In this document: piece after piece, positions 8,944 to 17,962 of the stretch
Numbering within the stretch: the stretch's first letter is position 1
Layout of the letters: every line of letters begins with the position of its first letter
NCBI RefSeq assembly: GCF_007786235.1
Contig: NZ_VNFK01000001.1
Location: forward strand, 310,001-374,000
From: Paenarthrobacter nitroguajacolicus
Lineage (GTDB): Bacteria > Actinomycetota > Actinomycetes > Actinomycetales > Micrococcaceae
Reading direction: 5' to 3'
DNA: 64,000 bases
Translations under genes and position numbers: made by a program
Notes under the pieces: model-generated
The model's input: the letters and a program-made list of their open reading frames with translations, nothing else
Databases searched by the model: none
What the model was told of the DNA's origin: nothing

Positions 8944-9677
8944 TTGTTGGAGGGGGCCAGCCGGTATCCCACGCCGCGAACTGTCTCCAGCCATCGTGGT
9001 GCCTGGATGCTGTCGCCGAGCTTCTTGCGCAGGTTCCCCATGTGTACCTCAACGGCACGCTCGTCCGCGTCACTGACGTAACTGCCGACGTCGTACGGTT
9101 CATTGCGGAGGCGGCGGGCGAGGTCGGCCTTGGTCCGGACGATCCGCCCGGTTTCCAGCAGGGCCAACAGGAGGTCGAATTCGGTCCGGGTGAGCTTCAG
9201 TTCGGTTCCGTTCAGGACAGCAGTACGTGAACCCGCAGAGACGGCAAGGCCGTTGTGGCTCACCTCAGGATCCACTTCTTCCGCGACGCTCTTGGAGTCC
9301 GACGACGTGCGGGGCCTCCGCATCATGGCCTCAACACGGGCGCGCAGCTCGCGCGGCCTGAACGGCTTGGTGAGGTAATCGTCACCACCGGCTTCAAGGC
9401 CCATGAGGGTGTCGAGCTCTTCGGCGCGTGCCGTCAACATGATGATGTAGGCGTCCGAGGATTTACGGATTTGGCGGGCTACTTCAAAACCGTCGATGTC
9501 CGGAAGGCCGAGGTCCAAAGTAATAACGTCCGGATTCAGTTCGCGCGCCGACGTTACGCCTGCGGATCCCGTGGACGCAGTATGGACGTCGAACCCCGCT
9601 TGGGAAAGAACCACCCTTACCAGCTCGCGAATATCCTGGTCATCTTCAATGACCAGCCCCACACGTACTTCACTCAT
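8940..9677 (-). CDS. OmpR/PhoB-family response regulator
   Basis: A 245-residue two-component response regulator. The receiver domain (about 5-120) has the acidic pair E11/D12, phospho-acceptor D55 in VITLDLGLPDIDG, T82 in MLTARAE and K104 in LTKPFRPRE. A winged-helix DNA-binding domain follows (about 150-242) with LKLTRTEFDLLLALLETGRIV and the closing LETVRGVGYRLAPS. A linker of about 30 residues (TSSDSKSVAEEVDPEVS) separates them. The histidine kinase at 9777 is transcribed divergently across 99 bp and is the obvious partner. The signal is unknown. Confidence 0.95.
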   Translation of the reverse strand: MSEVRVGLVIEDDQDIRELVRVVLSQAGFDVHTASTGSAGVTSARELNPDVITLDLGLPDIDGFEVARQIRKSSDAYIIMLTARAEELDTLMGLEAGGDDYLTKPFRPRELRARVEAMMRRPRTSSDSKSVAEEVDPEVSHNGLAVSAGSRTAVLNGTELKLTRTEFDLLLALLETGRIVRTKADLARRLRNEPYDVGSYVSDADERAVEVHMGNLRKKLGDSIQAPRWLETVRGVGYRLAPSNN

Positions 9678-9776
9678 CGCTGCCCCTCAGCCCCTTCGAT
9701 AACCTCAGAAGTATATCCATTATGGTTAGGCTGATCTCATGAACCGACTTTCTTCTGCATCCGTGGTGGTTTTGCC

Positions 9777-11447
9777 ATGACCCACCCCTCCACTTGGGAT
9801 ATTGGTGACAAGAAGAAACTGTTGGTCTTTCAGCGCTCGTTCCACGAACATACCTTGAGAATGCGTGTTGTCCTCAGCCAACTGCCGTTGTCCGTGTGTG
9901 TTTGTCTTTCGGCCATTCTGGTGTGGCTGTTTTTCCCGGCCACGCTCGAAAATCCTTTGTTCCTGATCTTCCTTCTGAGTCAGGCTTTTTTGTTGGCGGT
10001 GTGCATTGTTGTGCCGTGGCACCGGCTGCCCTTCGCCAGCTTCCTGGTCATTCCCATACTGGACATGGTCTCGATCGGTTTCGGACGGGAAGGAGGTCAG
10101 GAGGCACTCACGGGCCTCAGTGTCCTGGTGGTCCTGCCTGTCATCTGGTTGTGCGCGTCGGGGCTGTATCCGAGGCTGGCCATCGCCATGTCCTTCCTGG
10201 GCCCGCTGGGCATCGTCTGGGTTCCGCTCTTCCTCGGGGGCGCCGTCACGGAACAGGCCCTCACCAAGCCCCTGCTCTTCCCCATACTTATTCTGGGCAT
10301 CGGCGTTTCCGTCAGCGTCCTGACCCTAAGCATGGTCCGCCAGCAGCGAGCCTTGGAGCAAAAGGACGAGGCCCTCAAGGAAGCACTGGACGTCAGCACC
10401 AAACAGGAGCGACTCCTGAACACTGTCATGGAGGCCCTGCCGCTGGGTGTAGTGGCCGTCGACGGCGAGGGGCATGACATCCTCATGAACCGGCGCCAGC
10501 GCCAGACCCATACTTTGGCCACTCCCCCGGACAACGACGACCCCAACGAATCCCAGCTGCTGGTTTTCGACACGGACAGGACCACCCCCTTGCCTGCGGA
10601 CCGTCGGCCCGTGCGGCGTGCCGTCTTGGGAGAACGGTTCACCGACCAGCTCGTGTGGCTCGGCGCAGGACCGGAGCAGCGCGCCTTCACCACCAGCGCC
10701 AGGCCCATGGTGGACGATGCCGGAAAGTTCGCCGGCTCCGTGGTGGTGTTCAGTGACGTCACGGACCTGGTGAACGCGTTGGCTGCCAAGGATGATTTCG
10801 TAGCCAACGTCTCCCACGAGTTCCGCACGCCGTTGACGTCCATCCTGGGCTACGTCGAGCTCATCCTCGACGATCCCGACGTCCTTGACGGCCGGTCACG
10901 CGAGCAGCTGGACATCGTCAGGCGCAATGCCGAACGCCTGCTCACCCTGGTCTCCGACCTCCTGGCCGTGCGTTCGGGACAGATCGCCATCCAGCCGCAT
11001 GCCGTGGACGTGGCAGAGCTGGTACGCGGCAGCGTTACCTCCGCCGAACCCCGCGCAGCCAAAGCCGGCATCCGGCTCTCCATGGACCTTCCCGATGCTC
11101 TGGAAGCGCACGTGGACTCATCCCGCATTGCGCAGGTCCTGGACAACCTGGTGTCCAACGCGATCAAGTACTCCCCGGACGGCGGGGACGTGGAAGTAGC
11201 TGCCTGGGAGGACCAGGACTTTGTGTTCTGCCGGGTCACGGACACGGGCATGGGCATGAACGAGGAAGAACAGGCAGAGGCCTTCACCAAGTTCTTCCGC
11301 GCCGGCGGAGTGCGCAACAGCACCATTCCCGGTGTGGGCCTGGGGCTGCCCATCAGCAAGGCAATCGTCGAAGCCCACGGTGGCACCATCACGCTGGAGA
11401 GCGAACCCGGGCGAGGCACCACCTTTACGGTGAAGATGCCCGCTTGA
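9777..11447 (+). CDS. Membrane-bound sensor histidine kinase
   Basis: A 556-residue sensor kinase. Residues about 35-190 form roughly six hydrophobic helices with very short loops, an integral-membrane sensor module and not a periplasmic loop. A short coiled segment and a PAS-like region follow (LLNTVMEALPLGVVAVDGEGH). The H-box is NVSHEFRTPLTSILGY with H347 as phospho-acceptor; the ATPase domain has the N-box LDNLVSNAIKYSPDGG, G1 box DTGMGMNEEE and G2 box GVGLGLPISKAIVEAHGG. It is divergent from the response regulator. Membrane-embedded sensing suggests a lipid, envelope or redox cue, which is inference. Confidence 0.95.
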   Translation: MTHPSTWDIGDKKKLLVFQRSFHEHTLRMRVVLSQLPLSVCVCLSAILVWLFFPATLENPLFLIFLLSQAFLLAVCIVVPWHRLPFASFLVIPILDMVSIGFGREGGQEALTGLSVLVVLPVIWLCASGLYPRLAIAMSFLGPLGIVWVPLFLGGAVTEQALTKPLLFPILILGIGVSVSVLTLSMVRQQRALEQKDEALKEALDVSTKQERLLNTVMEALPLGVVAVDGEGHDILMNRRQRQTHTLATPPDNDDPNESQLLVFDTDRTTPLPADRRPVRRAVLGERFTDQLVWLGAGPEQRAFTTSARPMVDDAGKFAGSVVVFSDVTDLVNALAAKDDFVANVSHEFRTPLTSILGYVELILDDPDVLDGRSREQLDIVRRNAERLLTLVSDLLAVRSGQIAIQPHAVDVAELVRGSVTSAEPRAAKAGIRLSMDLPDALEAHVDSSRIAQVLDNLVSNAIKYSPDGGDVEVAAWEDQDFVFCRVTDTGMGMNEEEQAEAFTKFFRAGGVRNSTIPGVGLGLPISKAIVEAHGGTITLESEPGRGTTFTVKMPA

Positions 11448-11450
11448 AGT

Positions 11451-11705
11451 TCAGCGTTGTTGGCTTGCCGGTGTGGGCGTGACGGCGTCCCGACGGCGGC
11501 CGAACAGGAAATAGCTGACGGGGCCGAAGAAGTTGATGAACGAGACCGCGCGCCACACTGCTTTCTTGCCCCTGATGTTCGAGTCCGGGGTCTTGGCGAT
11601 GCTGCGCTGGGCAGCCACCAGCAACGCCAGGTTCATCACGCCGCTGACCATGACTGAGATGCGCTGGCCTTTCCCCATATCGCGCCATGTCTTCTTGCGG
11701 GCCAT
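11451..11705 (-). CDS. Small PLDc_N-type membrane protein
   Basis: An 84-residue protein with two hydrophobic segments: VMVSGVMNLALLVAAQRSI near residues 18-36 and FINFFGPVSYFLFGRR near 56-71. The pattern of a basic N-terminus, a charged linker (SNIRGKKAVWRAV) and FFGPVSYFLFGRR resembles the phospholipase D N-terminal (PLDc_N) membrane domain, which often occurs alone in actinobacteria. A GGAGG ribosome site precedes the ATG. It ends 3 bp from the convergent histidine kinase gene. Function unknown. Confidence 0.75.
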   Translation of the reverse strand: MARKKTWRDMGKGQRISVMVSGVMNLALLVAAQRSIAKTPDSNIRGKKAVWRAVSFINFFGPVSYFLFGRRRDAVTPTPASQQR

Positions 11706-11740
11706 GATGCCTCCAATCAGCGAATGGTGTATGTCTCAGG

Positions 11741-13036
11741 CTAGTCCGACGCCGCGCGACCCGCCACAGCTTGGCGAACTACTTCACCCCACGATTGCTC
11801 TGCAAGGTCCGCCACTGCTGCGAGGATTTCCGACGGCGGCAGGGACAGGTCCAGCGGATACTCCACGATGTCTATGTCTGTGTTGAGGATGCGCCGCAAC
11901 TTCACGTCCCCCGAACCGGCGTACACCAACCAAGCGGTGGGGACCCGGAGCGCCGTGCAGTACGCCAGCAACTGGTAGTGGTCGGCACTCAGCGAGGCGC
12001 CGGCGTCGGAAGCTGCTTTGTACTTGGAGTCATAGACCACCACGGGCCGACCGCCCAGGAAGTGGACGGCGTCGGGACGGACGGTGAGGCGGTCCGAGTC
12101 ATGGACGGCCTCATTGAGCAGCGCGCCATACTGGAGCCGCATCTCCCCGGGGTGGGCAGCCATGGCGCTGCGCAACGCGGTGCCCACGAATTCTTCGAAA
12201 ACCTGCCCCATGTCCACCACGAAGGAAGCGGTCTGCTGTTTCCCCATTCCGGCTTCCGCGGAAGCGTTGCGGAGGATGACTTCGGCCAGCCGCAACACGG
12301 CGTGGTACCTGAGGTTCATCCGGCTGGCCCGCCACGGCGGCAGCGGCGCTCCGGACTGAAGGCGGGTGACGGCGTCGAGCTTTCCCTTCAGCTGCCGCAA
12401 GCGGCTCAGCACGTCCGGCCGAACACCTGGCACCTGCCCCATCCGTTCCAGGGCAGCCCGAAGGATTCGGTTCTCGGCAATGTCCTCCGTGAATTCGTCG
12501 TAGGACACCTCCAACGGCACCATCATGCCGGGACGGCGTGAGATCTGGTCCGAGATGCGGATGCGGCCTTTGACGGTGCGCAACGACTCCTCCACCGTGA
12601 GGTAGCCCTGCAGGACGCCTCGGCTGAGGGCCCTGTCCGCCAACTGGGCCAGCGACTCCGCCAGTGCGCTCCACAGATCCGGATGCTCCACGGCCTCCAC
12701 GGAATGGTCCCGGAAGCCCTGATCCCCGGCGTAGCTCAGCAGGAAGAGAAGGCGGCTGAGCCCAAGCCTGTCCTTGGGCCGGACCTCCAGTTGCACTGAG
12801 GCAGTGCGCACCGAGCCCACTTTGCCTACGGGTTCAATCCGGTAAAGGCCCATGCCCATGGGCGACGCCTTGGCCAGGCCGCTGGAGTTGATGAACGCCG
12901 CCGACTCGGGATCGAGCTTGTCCACCACACCGCCGGAGAGCTCGTCCATGACGATGTGCCGGGGACCCGCGGTGGCCCGGCCGGCGCTGGCAGGCGCCCT
13001 GCCAGGCTTCGGCGGGATGGCGTTAGCGGGCCGCAA
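11741..13036 (-). CDS. mcrC: McrC-family component of a type IV (modified-DNA) restriction system
   Basis: A 431-residue McrC-like protein, the nuclease and ATPase-stimulating partner of McrB. The middle carries a conserved YDEFTEDIAENRILRAAL block, and the C-terminal half has a PD-(D/E)xK-type site: RPDAVHFL then VVYDSKYKAASDAG about 14 residues on. It overlaps the 3' end of the mcrB-like gene by 14 bp. The TTG start at 13036 has a weak ribosome site; an in-frame ATG at 12949 (MDELSGGVVD) is a plausible later start because the first 29 residues are Ala/Pro/Arg-rich and unlike the family. Together the pair should cut DNA carrying modified cytosine or a related mark. Confidence 0.88.
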   Translation of the reverse strand: MRPANAIPPKPGRAPASAGRATAGPRHIVMDELSGGVVDKLDPESAAFINSSGLAKASPMGMGLYRIEPVGKVGSVRTASVQLEVRPKDRLGLSRLLFLLSYAGDQGFRDHSVEAVEHPDLWSALAESLAQLADRALSRGVLQGYLTVEESLRTVKGRIRISDQISRRPGMMVPLEVSYDEFTEDIAENRILRAALERMGQVPGVRPDVLSRLRQLKGKLDAVTRLQSGAPLPPWRASRMNLRYHAVLRLAEVILRNASAEAGMGKQQTASFVVDMGQVFEEFVGTALRSAMAAHPGEMRLQYGALLNEAVHDSDRLTVRPDAVHFLGGRPVVVYDSKYKAASDAGASLSADHYQLLAYCTALRVPTAWLVYAGSGDVKLRRILNTDIDIVEYPLDLSLPPSEILAAVADLAEQSWGEVVRQAVAGRAASD

Positions 13037-15257
13037 GACGTCCCAGCAACTGGTCCAGGCCGAAGCGTTCCTCCAACTGGGCGCGGTTCAGCTGCCCGTG
13101 GTAGTGCTCCTCCAGCAACGGCATGAGCTCGTACTTCCAGATCCGGCGCAACCCGGTGGGGTTCTGGGCTGCGTTCTTCATGAAGTAGGACGGCCCGATC
13201 ATGAGGTCCCGGTCCCAATCGTCGATTGCGGCGTTGAGCGCATCCAGGAGATCGGCATTGAGCGTGTCCAGCCCGCGTGCTTCGAGGAAGCGGCGCAGTG
13301 AACCACGGACCGGCTCCACGTTGGGGTGCAGTTCGATGAACGCGAAACGGCGCCGGATGGCGGCGTCCATCATGGCGATGGAACGGTCTGCCGTGTTCAT
13401 GGTCCCGATGATGTAGAGGTTGTCCGGCAGGCTGAACGGCTCGTTGGGGCTGTACTGCAGGTAGATGCGGTCGTCGCGGTATTCCAGCAGGAAGTACAGC
13501 TCACCGAAGACCTTGGCCAGGTTGGCGCGGTTCATTTCGTCGATGATCAGGAAGTACGGCTTGTGCGAGTTTTCGGGCTTTGCCGCTTCCTCGGCGAGCC
13601 GGCGCAACGGTCCGGCGACGAGCTTGAAGGAGACCTGTCCGTCGTCGGTCTTGTCCGGCCGGTAGCCTTCAAAGAAGTCCTCATAGGCGTAGGACGGGTG
13701 GAACTGCACCAGCTTCACGCGTTCGTCGGTGTGGTCACCGGCGAGCTCTGCGGCGAGGTGCTTGGCGAGGTACGTCTTACCGGTTCCTGGCGGGCCGTAA
13801 AGGACCAGCTGCCGGTTCTCTTCGAGCAGTTCCGCGATCTCCTTGAGTGGCTCAAGGTCCATGTGGAGGGATGCTGCGAACTCCTCCGTTAGCGGGCGGA
13901 AGCCCTGCTGGACAACCTCGACGACGGCGGTGGGCGGCGCTTCGTCGTCGCCGTCGGTTTCGGCTTCCACCGGGAGCAGTTCCTGCAAGGCCTGGATGAC
14001 CCTGGTGACATCCACGAGGATGCCGGGCGTGGACAACTGGCGCTGGGCGTGGCGGGGAAGCTCGGGGATGGCGTAGCTGTCATCGAACCAACGGACCTTG
14101 CGGCGGATGCGGCGGTTGTCCTCGTGGTGTTCGGGCTCGCCGAGGACCACGCCCACCCGGACGCGCCCGGCGTGCTGGTACAGCGTGAGGTCCCCGGGCT
14201 TCATCACGGTGAGGAAGGCAAAGACGGCTGTCTTGGTGTCTTCGCGTTCCACATAGCCAAGGTGCTTGTAATCCTCGTCCACCGCATGCTGGACGACGCC
14301 CGCAGTGACGCCGGCGGTGAGCGTGCGCAGGTGCTCCACATCAAGCGTGGCTTTCTCTTCGGCGACCCAGGCCGCCAGGAGGTCCGCATTGTCGTGATGA
14401 GTGCGCAGCAGCCATGAGCGGCGACCAGGATCACCCACCTTGCGCCATTGGCTCACCAACTGCCGGGCGTACCAGTCGATGCGCTGCCCGGCTTGCTCAT
14501 CCAAATGGAGGCGGATGCGGTGGATGTCCGCGGTGATGTCCTCGTCCGAGTCGCCCTTGGCTCCGCCCACGAGCGAAGCAAAAGCATCCCGGATCTCTTG
14601 GCGTTCAACGTCTGCCACTACGGGCTCGAAGTAGCTGGGCCACACCAAGTATTCGATGCTGCGGCGCAGGGCGGGCTGGTCCTCGGGAGTACCTGCGGCG
14701 AGTTCGTGGAACATCAGGGGGTCCGCGAGCGCGTGGCTGATGGTGGCGGTGCTTTGGCTGTCCACATGGACCACAAAGCGGCACAGCCACTTCAAGTGGT
14801 CCCAGATGGTCCAGTTGAATTCGGCGGTTCGGTCGCGGATCACTCCATGGTCCGTCATGCCCTCGTAGAGTTCTTCCGGGAGCTCAATGGATGGCTCAAC
14901 CCAGGACGCCGCCTCGGCCACACGGGCGCGCTTCACCCTAAGGGACTTGACCTCATGTGCGAGCGGCAGCGACTGCAGGAACAGCAACTCCACAGCAAGC
15001 AGCTTGGCTTCCCGGGACGCTCCGTCCAGGTTCTGCCGCAGGTTGGTCATCATGGGAGCCTTGGAGTCTTCCACCCCGCGGTCGAGCCTCTCGAGCAGCT
15101 CACCGGCGGCATCCGCGGTCCACGTCAGTGTCCTGCCGTCCAGCACCGAAGGTCTCCCCTGCAACGCCGGACCGAGCACATACCAGGCCGCGTCCTCGAT
15201 CTCCTTGGAAATTCCGGGGGCGCGGTCAATGGCAGGCTTCACGGAGGGGGTCACCAT
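13023..15257 (-). CDS. mcrB: McrB-family AAA+ GTPase/ATPase of a type IV restriction system
   Basis: A 744-residue protein. The C-terminal AAA+ motor has Walker A LYGPPGTGKTYLAKH (about 472-486), Walker B FLIIDEMNRANLAKVFGEL and the McrB signature GTMNTADRSIAMMDAAIRRRFAF. The N-terminal 450 residues are not a classical McrB N-domain: they begin with a long helical region, and a segment around FLTVMKPGDLTLYQHAGRVRVGVVLGE looks like a small beta-barrel (EVE/PUA-like) module that could read modified bases. It is first in a two-gene operon with mcrC. A sugar and amine metabolism neighbourhood is an unusual setting, which may mean a transferred defence cassette, although codon use looks native. 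Confidence 0.9.
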   Translation of the reverse strand: MVTPSVKPAIDRAPGISKEIEDAAWYVLGPALQGRPSVLDGRTLTWTADAAGELLERLDRGVEDSKAPMMTNLRQNLDGASREAKLLAVELLFLQSLPLAHEVKSLRVKRARVAEAASWVEPSIELPEELYEGMTDHGVIRDRTAEFNWTIWDHLKWLCRFVVHVDSQSTATISHALADPLMFHELAAGTPEDQPALRRSIEYLVWPSYFEPVVADVERQEIRDAFASLVGGAKGDSDEDITADIHRIRLHLDEQAGQRIDWYARQLVSQWRKVGDPGRRSWLLRTHHDNADLLAAWVAEEKATLDVEHLRTLTAGVTAGVVQHAVDEDYKHLGYVEREDTKTAVFAFLTVMKPGDLTLYQHAGRVRVGVVLGEPEHHEDNRRIRRKVRWFDDSYAIPELPRHAQRQLSTPGILVDVTRVIQALQELLPVEAETDGDDEAPPTAVVEVVQQGFRPLTEEFAASLHMDLEPLKEIAELLEENRQLVLYGPPGTGKTYLAKHLAAELAGDHTDERVKLVQFHPSYAYEDFFEGYRPDKTDDGQVSFKLVAGPLRRLAEEAAKPENSHKPYFLIIDEMNRANLAKVFGELYFLLEYRDDRIYLQYSPNEPFSLPDNLYIIGTMNTADRSIAMMDAAIRRRFAFIELHPNVEPVRGSLRRFLEARGLDTLNADLLDALNAAIDDWDRDLMIGPSYFMKNAAQNPTGLRRIWKYELMPLLEEHYHGQLNRAQLEERFGLDQLLGRLAAR

Positions 15258-15332
15258 GCCAACTTACCTTGTTTGGCTTACCTAAGCATCTGAATATCCA
15301 CAGCTCCGCTGCTCTGCGGAGACCGTCCCGGC

Positions 15333-15935
15333 CTAGCTGCCATCGCGCAAGTCGGCCGGAGGTTCGTCCTTCAATTCGATGGTGTCGAACCGGGCTTCGC
15401 AGCTCTGCCCCATGGGCGCCTGCGACATGAAACCTACGTGCACCGGCTTCTCCGTAGCCAACCTGAACAAGCGGACGAAGGACCATTCCCGGCCGTCGGC
15501 GGACGAGTGGAACGCCCACGCGGAACCCACCCTGCTCACGCGCAGGTAGACCCAGGGCGCAGTCCACACGGGTCCGTTCGCATCGTCGGAATACTGGTTG
15601 GTCACCACGCTGACCACCATGGCCTCCCCCTGCGGCGAGTACTCAAAGCACAGTTTGGCCCAGTGCTCGCTGTCCGCCCACAAAGTCAACACACCGGCGT
15701 CGAACGTTGTCCGTGGTGAGGCCACCAGAACCCGGGCCGAGAGCGAGAAAGCCGCTGGAGCGCGGAAGCCCAGCGCCGTGGCCCCGTGCTGCGGTTCTCC
15801 ACCGAGGGAGTCATTGGTCCAATCGACGCCGGGCGCTGCCGTGAGCGTCAGGGTTCCCTCGGCGTTGTCATAGCTCGCGTGACCGGGGGACGCCGTCCAC
15901 TCCAAAGGCGGGAGTCCTGCTATGTCGGGAATCAA
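15333..15935 (-). CDS. DUF1349 (concanavalin-like) domain protein
   Basis: About 200 residues of a beta-sandwich DUF1349 protein. Typical blocks are PPLEWTASPGHASY at the start, GVDWTNDSLGG, DAGVLTLWADSEHWAKLCFEY in the middle and SADGREWSFVRLFRLA..VHVGFMSQAP near the end. A TTG at 15935 is preceded by GGAG at suitable spacing, and the domain begins just after it; an in-frame GTG at 16010 would add 25 basic residues without a ribosome site. It has no signal peptide. Family members are thought to bind or act on carbohydrate, and it is the last gene of the operon with the DUF5107-TPR and glycoside-hydrolase-like genes. Confidence 0.8.
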   Translation of the reverse strand: MIPDIAGLPPLEWTASPGHASYDNAEGTLTLTAAPGVDWTNDSLGGEPQHGATALGFRAPAAFSLSARVLVASPRTTFDAGVLTLWADSEHWAKLCFEYSPQGEAMVVSVVTNQYSDDANGPVWTAPWVYLRVSRVGSAWAFHSSADGREWSFVRLFRLATEKPVHVGFMSQAPMGQSCEARFDTIELKDEPPADLRDGS

Positions 15936-16023
15936 TCCGTGCTCCGTTCGTCGTCGCTTACTCGTCCAGAACACGCTTTCAGAGGTTGCCCCGGATGTGC
16001 GGGAGGCCACACCGGGGCACCCG

Positions 16024-17961
16024 TCAATGCATTCCGAACTGGTACGCGGCCGGCACCGGCTCGTCAGGACACACCTCTTGCCACAGCGCCGCTATGGCGT
16101 CCTCGCCCTCTCGAAGGTCCGGAACCTCCACACCGGCCTTCAGGATCGTGGCTGCTTCACCGGGGTTTCCGGTTCGTGCCAGCGCCAGCGCCTTCAGGAA
16201 ACGCAAACGTCCGACGGCGGCACCATCCGTGGGTGCCGACTCCGCCAGTTCCAGAGCCATGGCGGGGTCACCGTGGCGGATGCTGAGCGTCACGGCCTCC
16301 GTGAGCAGTGCTGTGTTGGAGGAGTCGGCCTCGACGCCCCTGCGGAGTTCAGCCAGTCCTTCTGCGTCCTTCGCGGCGGCGAGCAAGGCCAGCGCCAGCC
16401 CGCGGTGCGCAAGAGCCTTGACGCCGGGAACTGCCTCGGCGGCAGCAAGGACCTGGCGGTACAACTCCTTGGCACCATCCAGGTCCTGCCGGGCATGCTT
16501 CATGGTGGCCAGCTGGAACTTGGCCCCCGGGCTGTCCTGCCCCGCCAGCAACTCCTCCCAATCCGCCCCCATGACGAAGCTGGGCGCGCCGTCGAACGCT
16601 TTTCCCTGCAGCAGGCCAAGCCACGGCTCCTGCTCCCCCGTGAGGCTTTCGTCCACGAAGGGAGTTCCACTTTCATCCACCCAGCCATGGCCGCTTTTCT
16701 GCCGCCGCGCGCGCTCAACAACGCCCCAGCCGCTTCCGCGCAGCAGCATCTTCGACGGCGGTACGTCGGCGTTGGTGATGGCTTCCGGCAGCATCGCCTC
16801 AAGATCCTCGTGGGGCAGGAGCGCTTCCAAACGCTCACTGGCATGGGCCACTGCGGCCTCCCAATCGGTGCTGTGCGAGGTTGCGGGATCCAGGTGTCCG
16901 TTGCCGTACGCCTCCACCCACGCCCATTCCGCTCCGGCGGGCATGGCGAGGTGTTCGAACTGGGTTTGGGCGAGGCCTGCCTGGATTTCAGCGTAAGGAC
17001 CGGCGCCGGGGCTCAGCCATTCCTGCCATCGTTTGCCGCCCTGACCTTGGCCCCACACGAAGAGCTTCTTTCCCCGCAGGAGTCCCGTGGACAGCATCGC
17101 CAACCCGTCGCCGTCGTCGTCTGCTGCCACGACCCAGCGGCGCTCGGAAGGGTCGATGTCGAAGAAGAAGTCCGCCGCGTGCGGGCTGTTGACCGGCCAG
17201 GTGCCGTCATAGCCTTCGTGGGCGGTGGGCCTGACGCGGGTGATATCGGTGGTGTAATCGCTGCCGTAGGCCTCGTCCGCCGGGGCGATGACGCGGGTGC
17301 GGTCGGTCTCCGGGATGGCCGCGTTGCTCCACCAGTACATCGGAACGTCGTGGTCATTGGGGTTCCGGATCCGCACCGCAGCGAACACCACGGGCGAGTC
17401 CGCTGGGAGCCAGATGTCCACTTGGAACACCACTTCGCGGAGCCGTTCGAACTCCCACACCCGCAGGATGTGCTTGCCATCGGGGGTATGGACGATCGCG
17501 CTGTGCAGGGGATCGCAACTGGTGGGCGAATGGCCGCGGGTACCGATGTTCCATTCCAAGCCGCCCGCGAACCAAGCCTTTCGCAGCGCGATGTTCGCCA
17601 ATTGCGGGGCATCGTGGGTGTGGAGGAGCTGCTTACCTGTCGCTTTGTCGAGCAGCTCCCAGATGCGGCCGCCCAGCGATGGAATGACCGTCACCTTGAT
17701 TTTGCTGTTTTCAAGCACGACGGCGGGCAGTTCCCTGGGTGCCGTCTCGCGGCTGTAACCGTCCTGCATCAGGTACGGGTACACGTTGGGCACCACACCG
17801 TACCGTGCTGAGGCCTGGAGGTCTTCAGGCACGCCCTCGCCCACGGTGTAGGGCTGGTCGAGTTCCGCCGCGACCACCGGCAAGGGGTTCAACGGACCGA
17901 GGTCAGCCATGGTCAGGGAGATAGTGGTGACGGTGAGGGTGGAGGTTGCTGTGTCTGCCAC
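16024..17961 (-). CDS. DUF5107 and tetratricopeptide-repeat protein
   Basis: A 645-residue cytoplasmic protein. The N-terminal 350 residues match the DUF5107 type, a galactose-mutarotase-like beta-sandwich: ENSKIKVTVIPSLGGRIWELLDKATGKQLL, FAGGLEWNIGTRGHSPTS and WWSNAAIPE. The C-terminal half contains helix pairs of TPR type (LATMKHARQDLDGAKELYRQVLAAA, ALAHRGLALALLAAAKDAEGLAELRRGV). The GTG start at 17961 lies one base after the upstream gene's stop, so translation is coupled. The fold suggests sugar binding or epimerase-like chemistry on an oligosaccharide processed by the neighbouring hydrolase-like protein, but no activity is known to me. Confidence 0.82.
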   Translation of the reverse strand: MADTATSTLTVTTISLTMADLGPLNPLPVVAAELDQPYTVGEGVPEDLQASARYGVVPNVYPYLMQDGYSRETAPRELPAVVLENSKIKVTVIPSLGGRIWELLDKATGKQLLHTHDAPQLANIALRKAWFAGGLEWNIGTRGHSPTSCDPLHSAIVHTPDGKHILRVWEFERLREVVFQVDIWLPADSPVVFAAVRIRNPNDHDVPMYWWSNAAIPETDRTRVIAPADEAYGSDYTTDITRVRPTAHEGYDGTWPVNSPHAADFFFDIDPSERRWVVAADDDGDGLAMLSTGLLRGKKLFVWGQGQGGKRWQEWLSPGAGPYAEIQAGLAQTQFEHLAMPAGAEWAWVEAYGNGHLDPATSHSTDWEAAVAHASERLEALLPHEDLEAMLPEAITNADVPPSKMLLRGSGWGVVERARRQKSGHGWVDESGTPFVDESLTGEQEPWLGLLQGKAFDGAPSFVMGADWEELLAGQDSPGAKFQLATMKHARQDLDGAKELYRQVLAAAEAVPGVKALAHRGLALALLAAAKDAEGLAELRRGVEADSSNTALLTEAVTLSIRHGDPAMALELAESAPTDGAAVGRLRFLKALALARTGNPGEAATILKAGVEVPDLREGEDAIAALWQEVCPDEPVPAAYQFGMH

Positions 17962-17962
17962 G

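Noticed and set aside
7138..8994. A 618-codon open frame on the minus strand
   Set aside because: It is antisense to the aldehyde dehydrogenase and ferredoxin genes; composition is Gly/Arg/His-rich as expected for the shadow of a high-GC gene, and no domain is recognisable.
15265..15293. DtxR/IdeR-like box before mcrB (TTAGGTAAGCC on the minus strand)
   Set aside because: Only about 11 of 19 positions agree with the iron-box consensus as I recall it, below what would be convincing.
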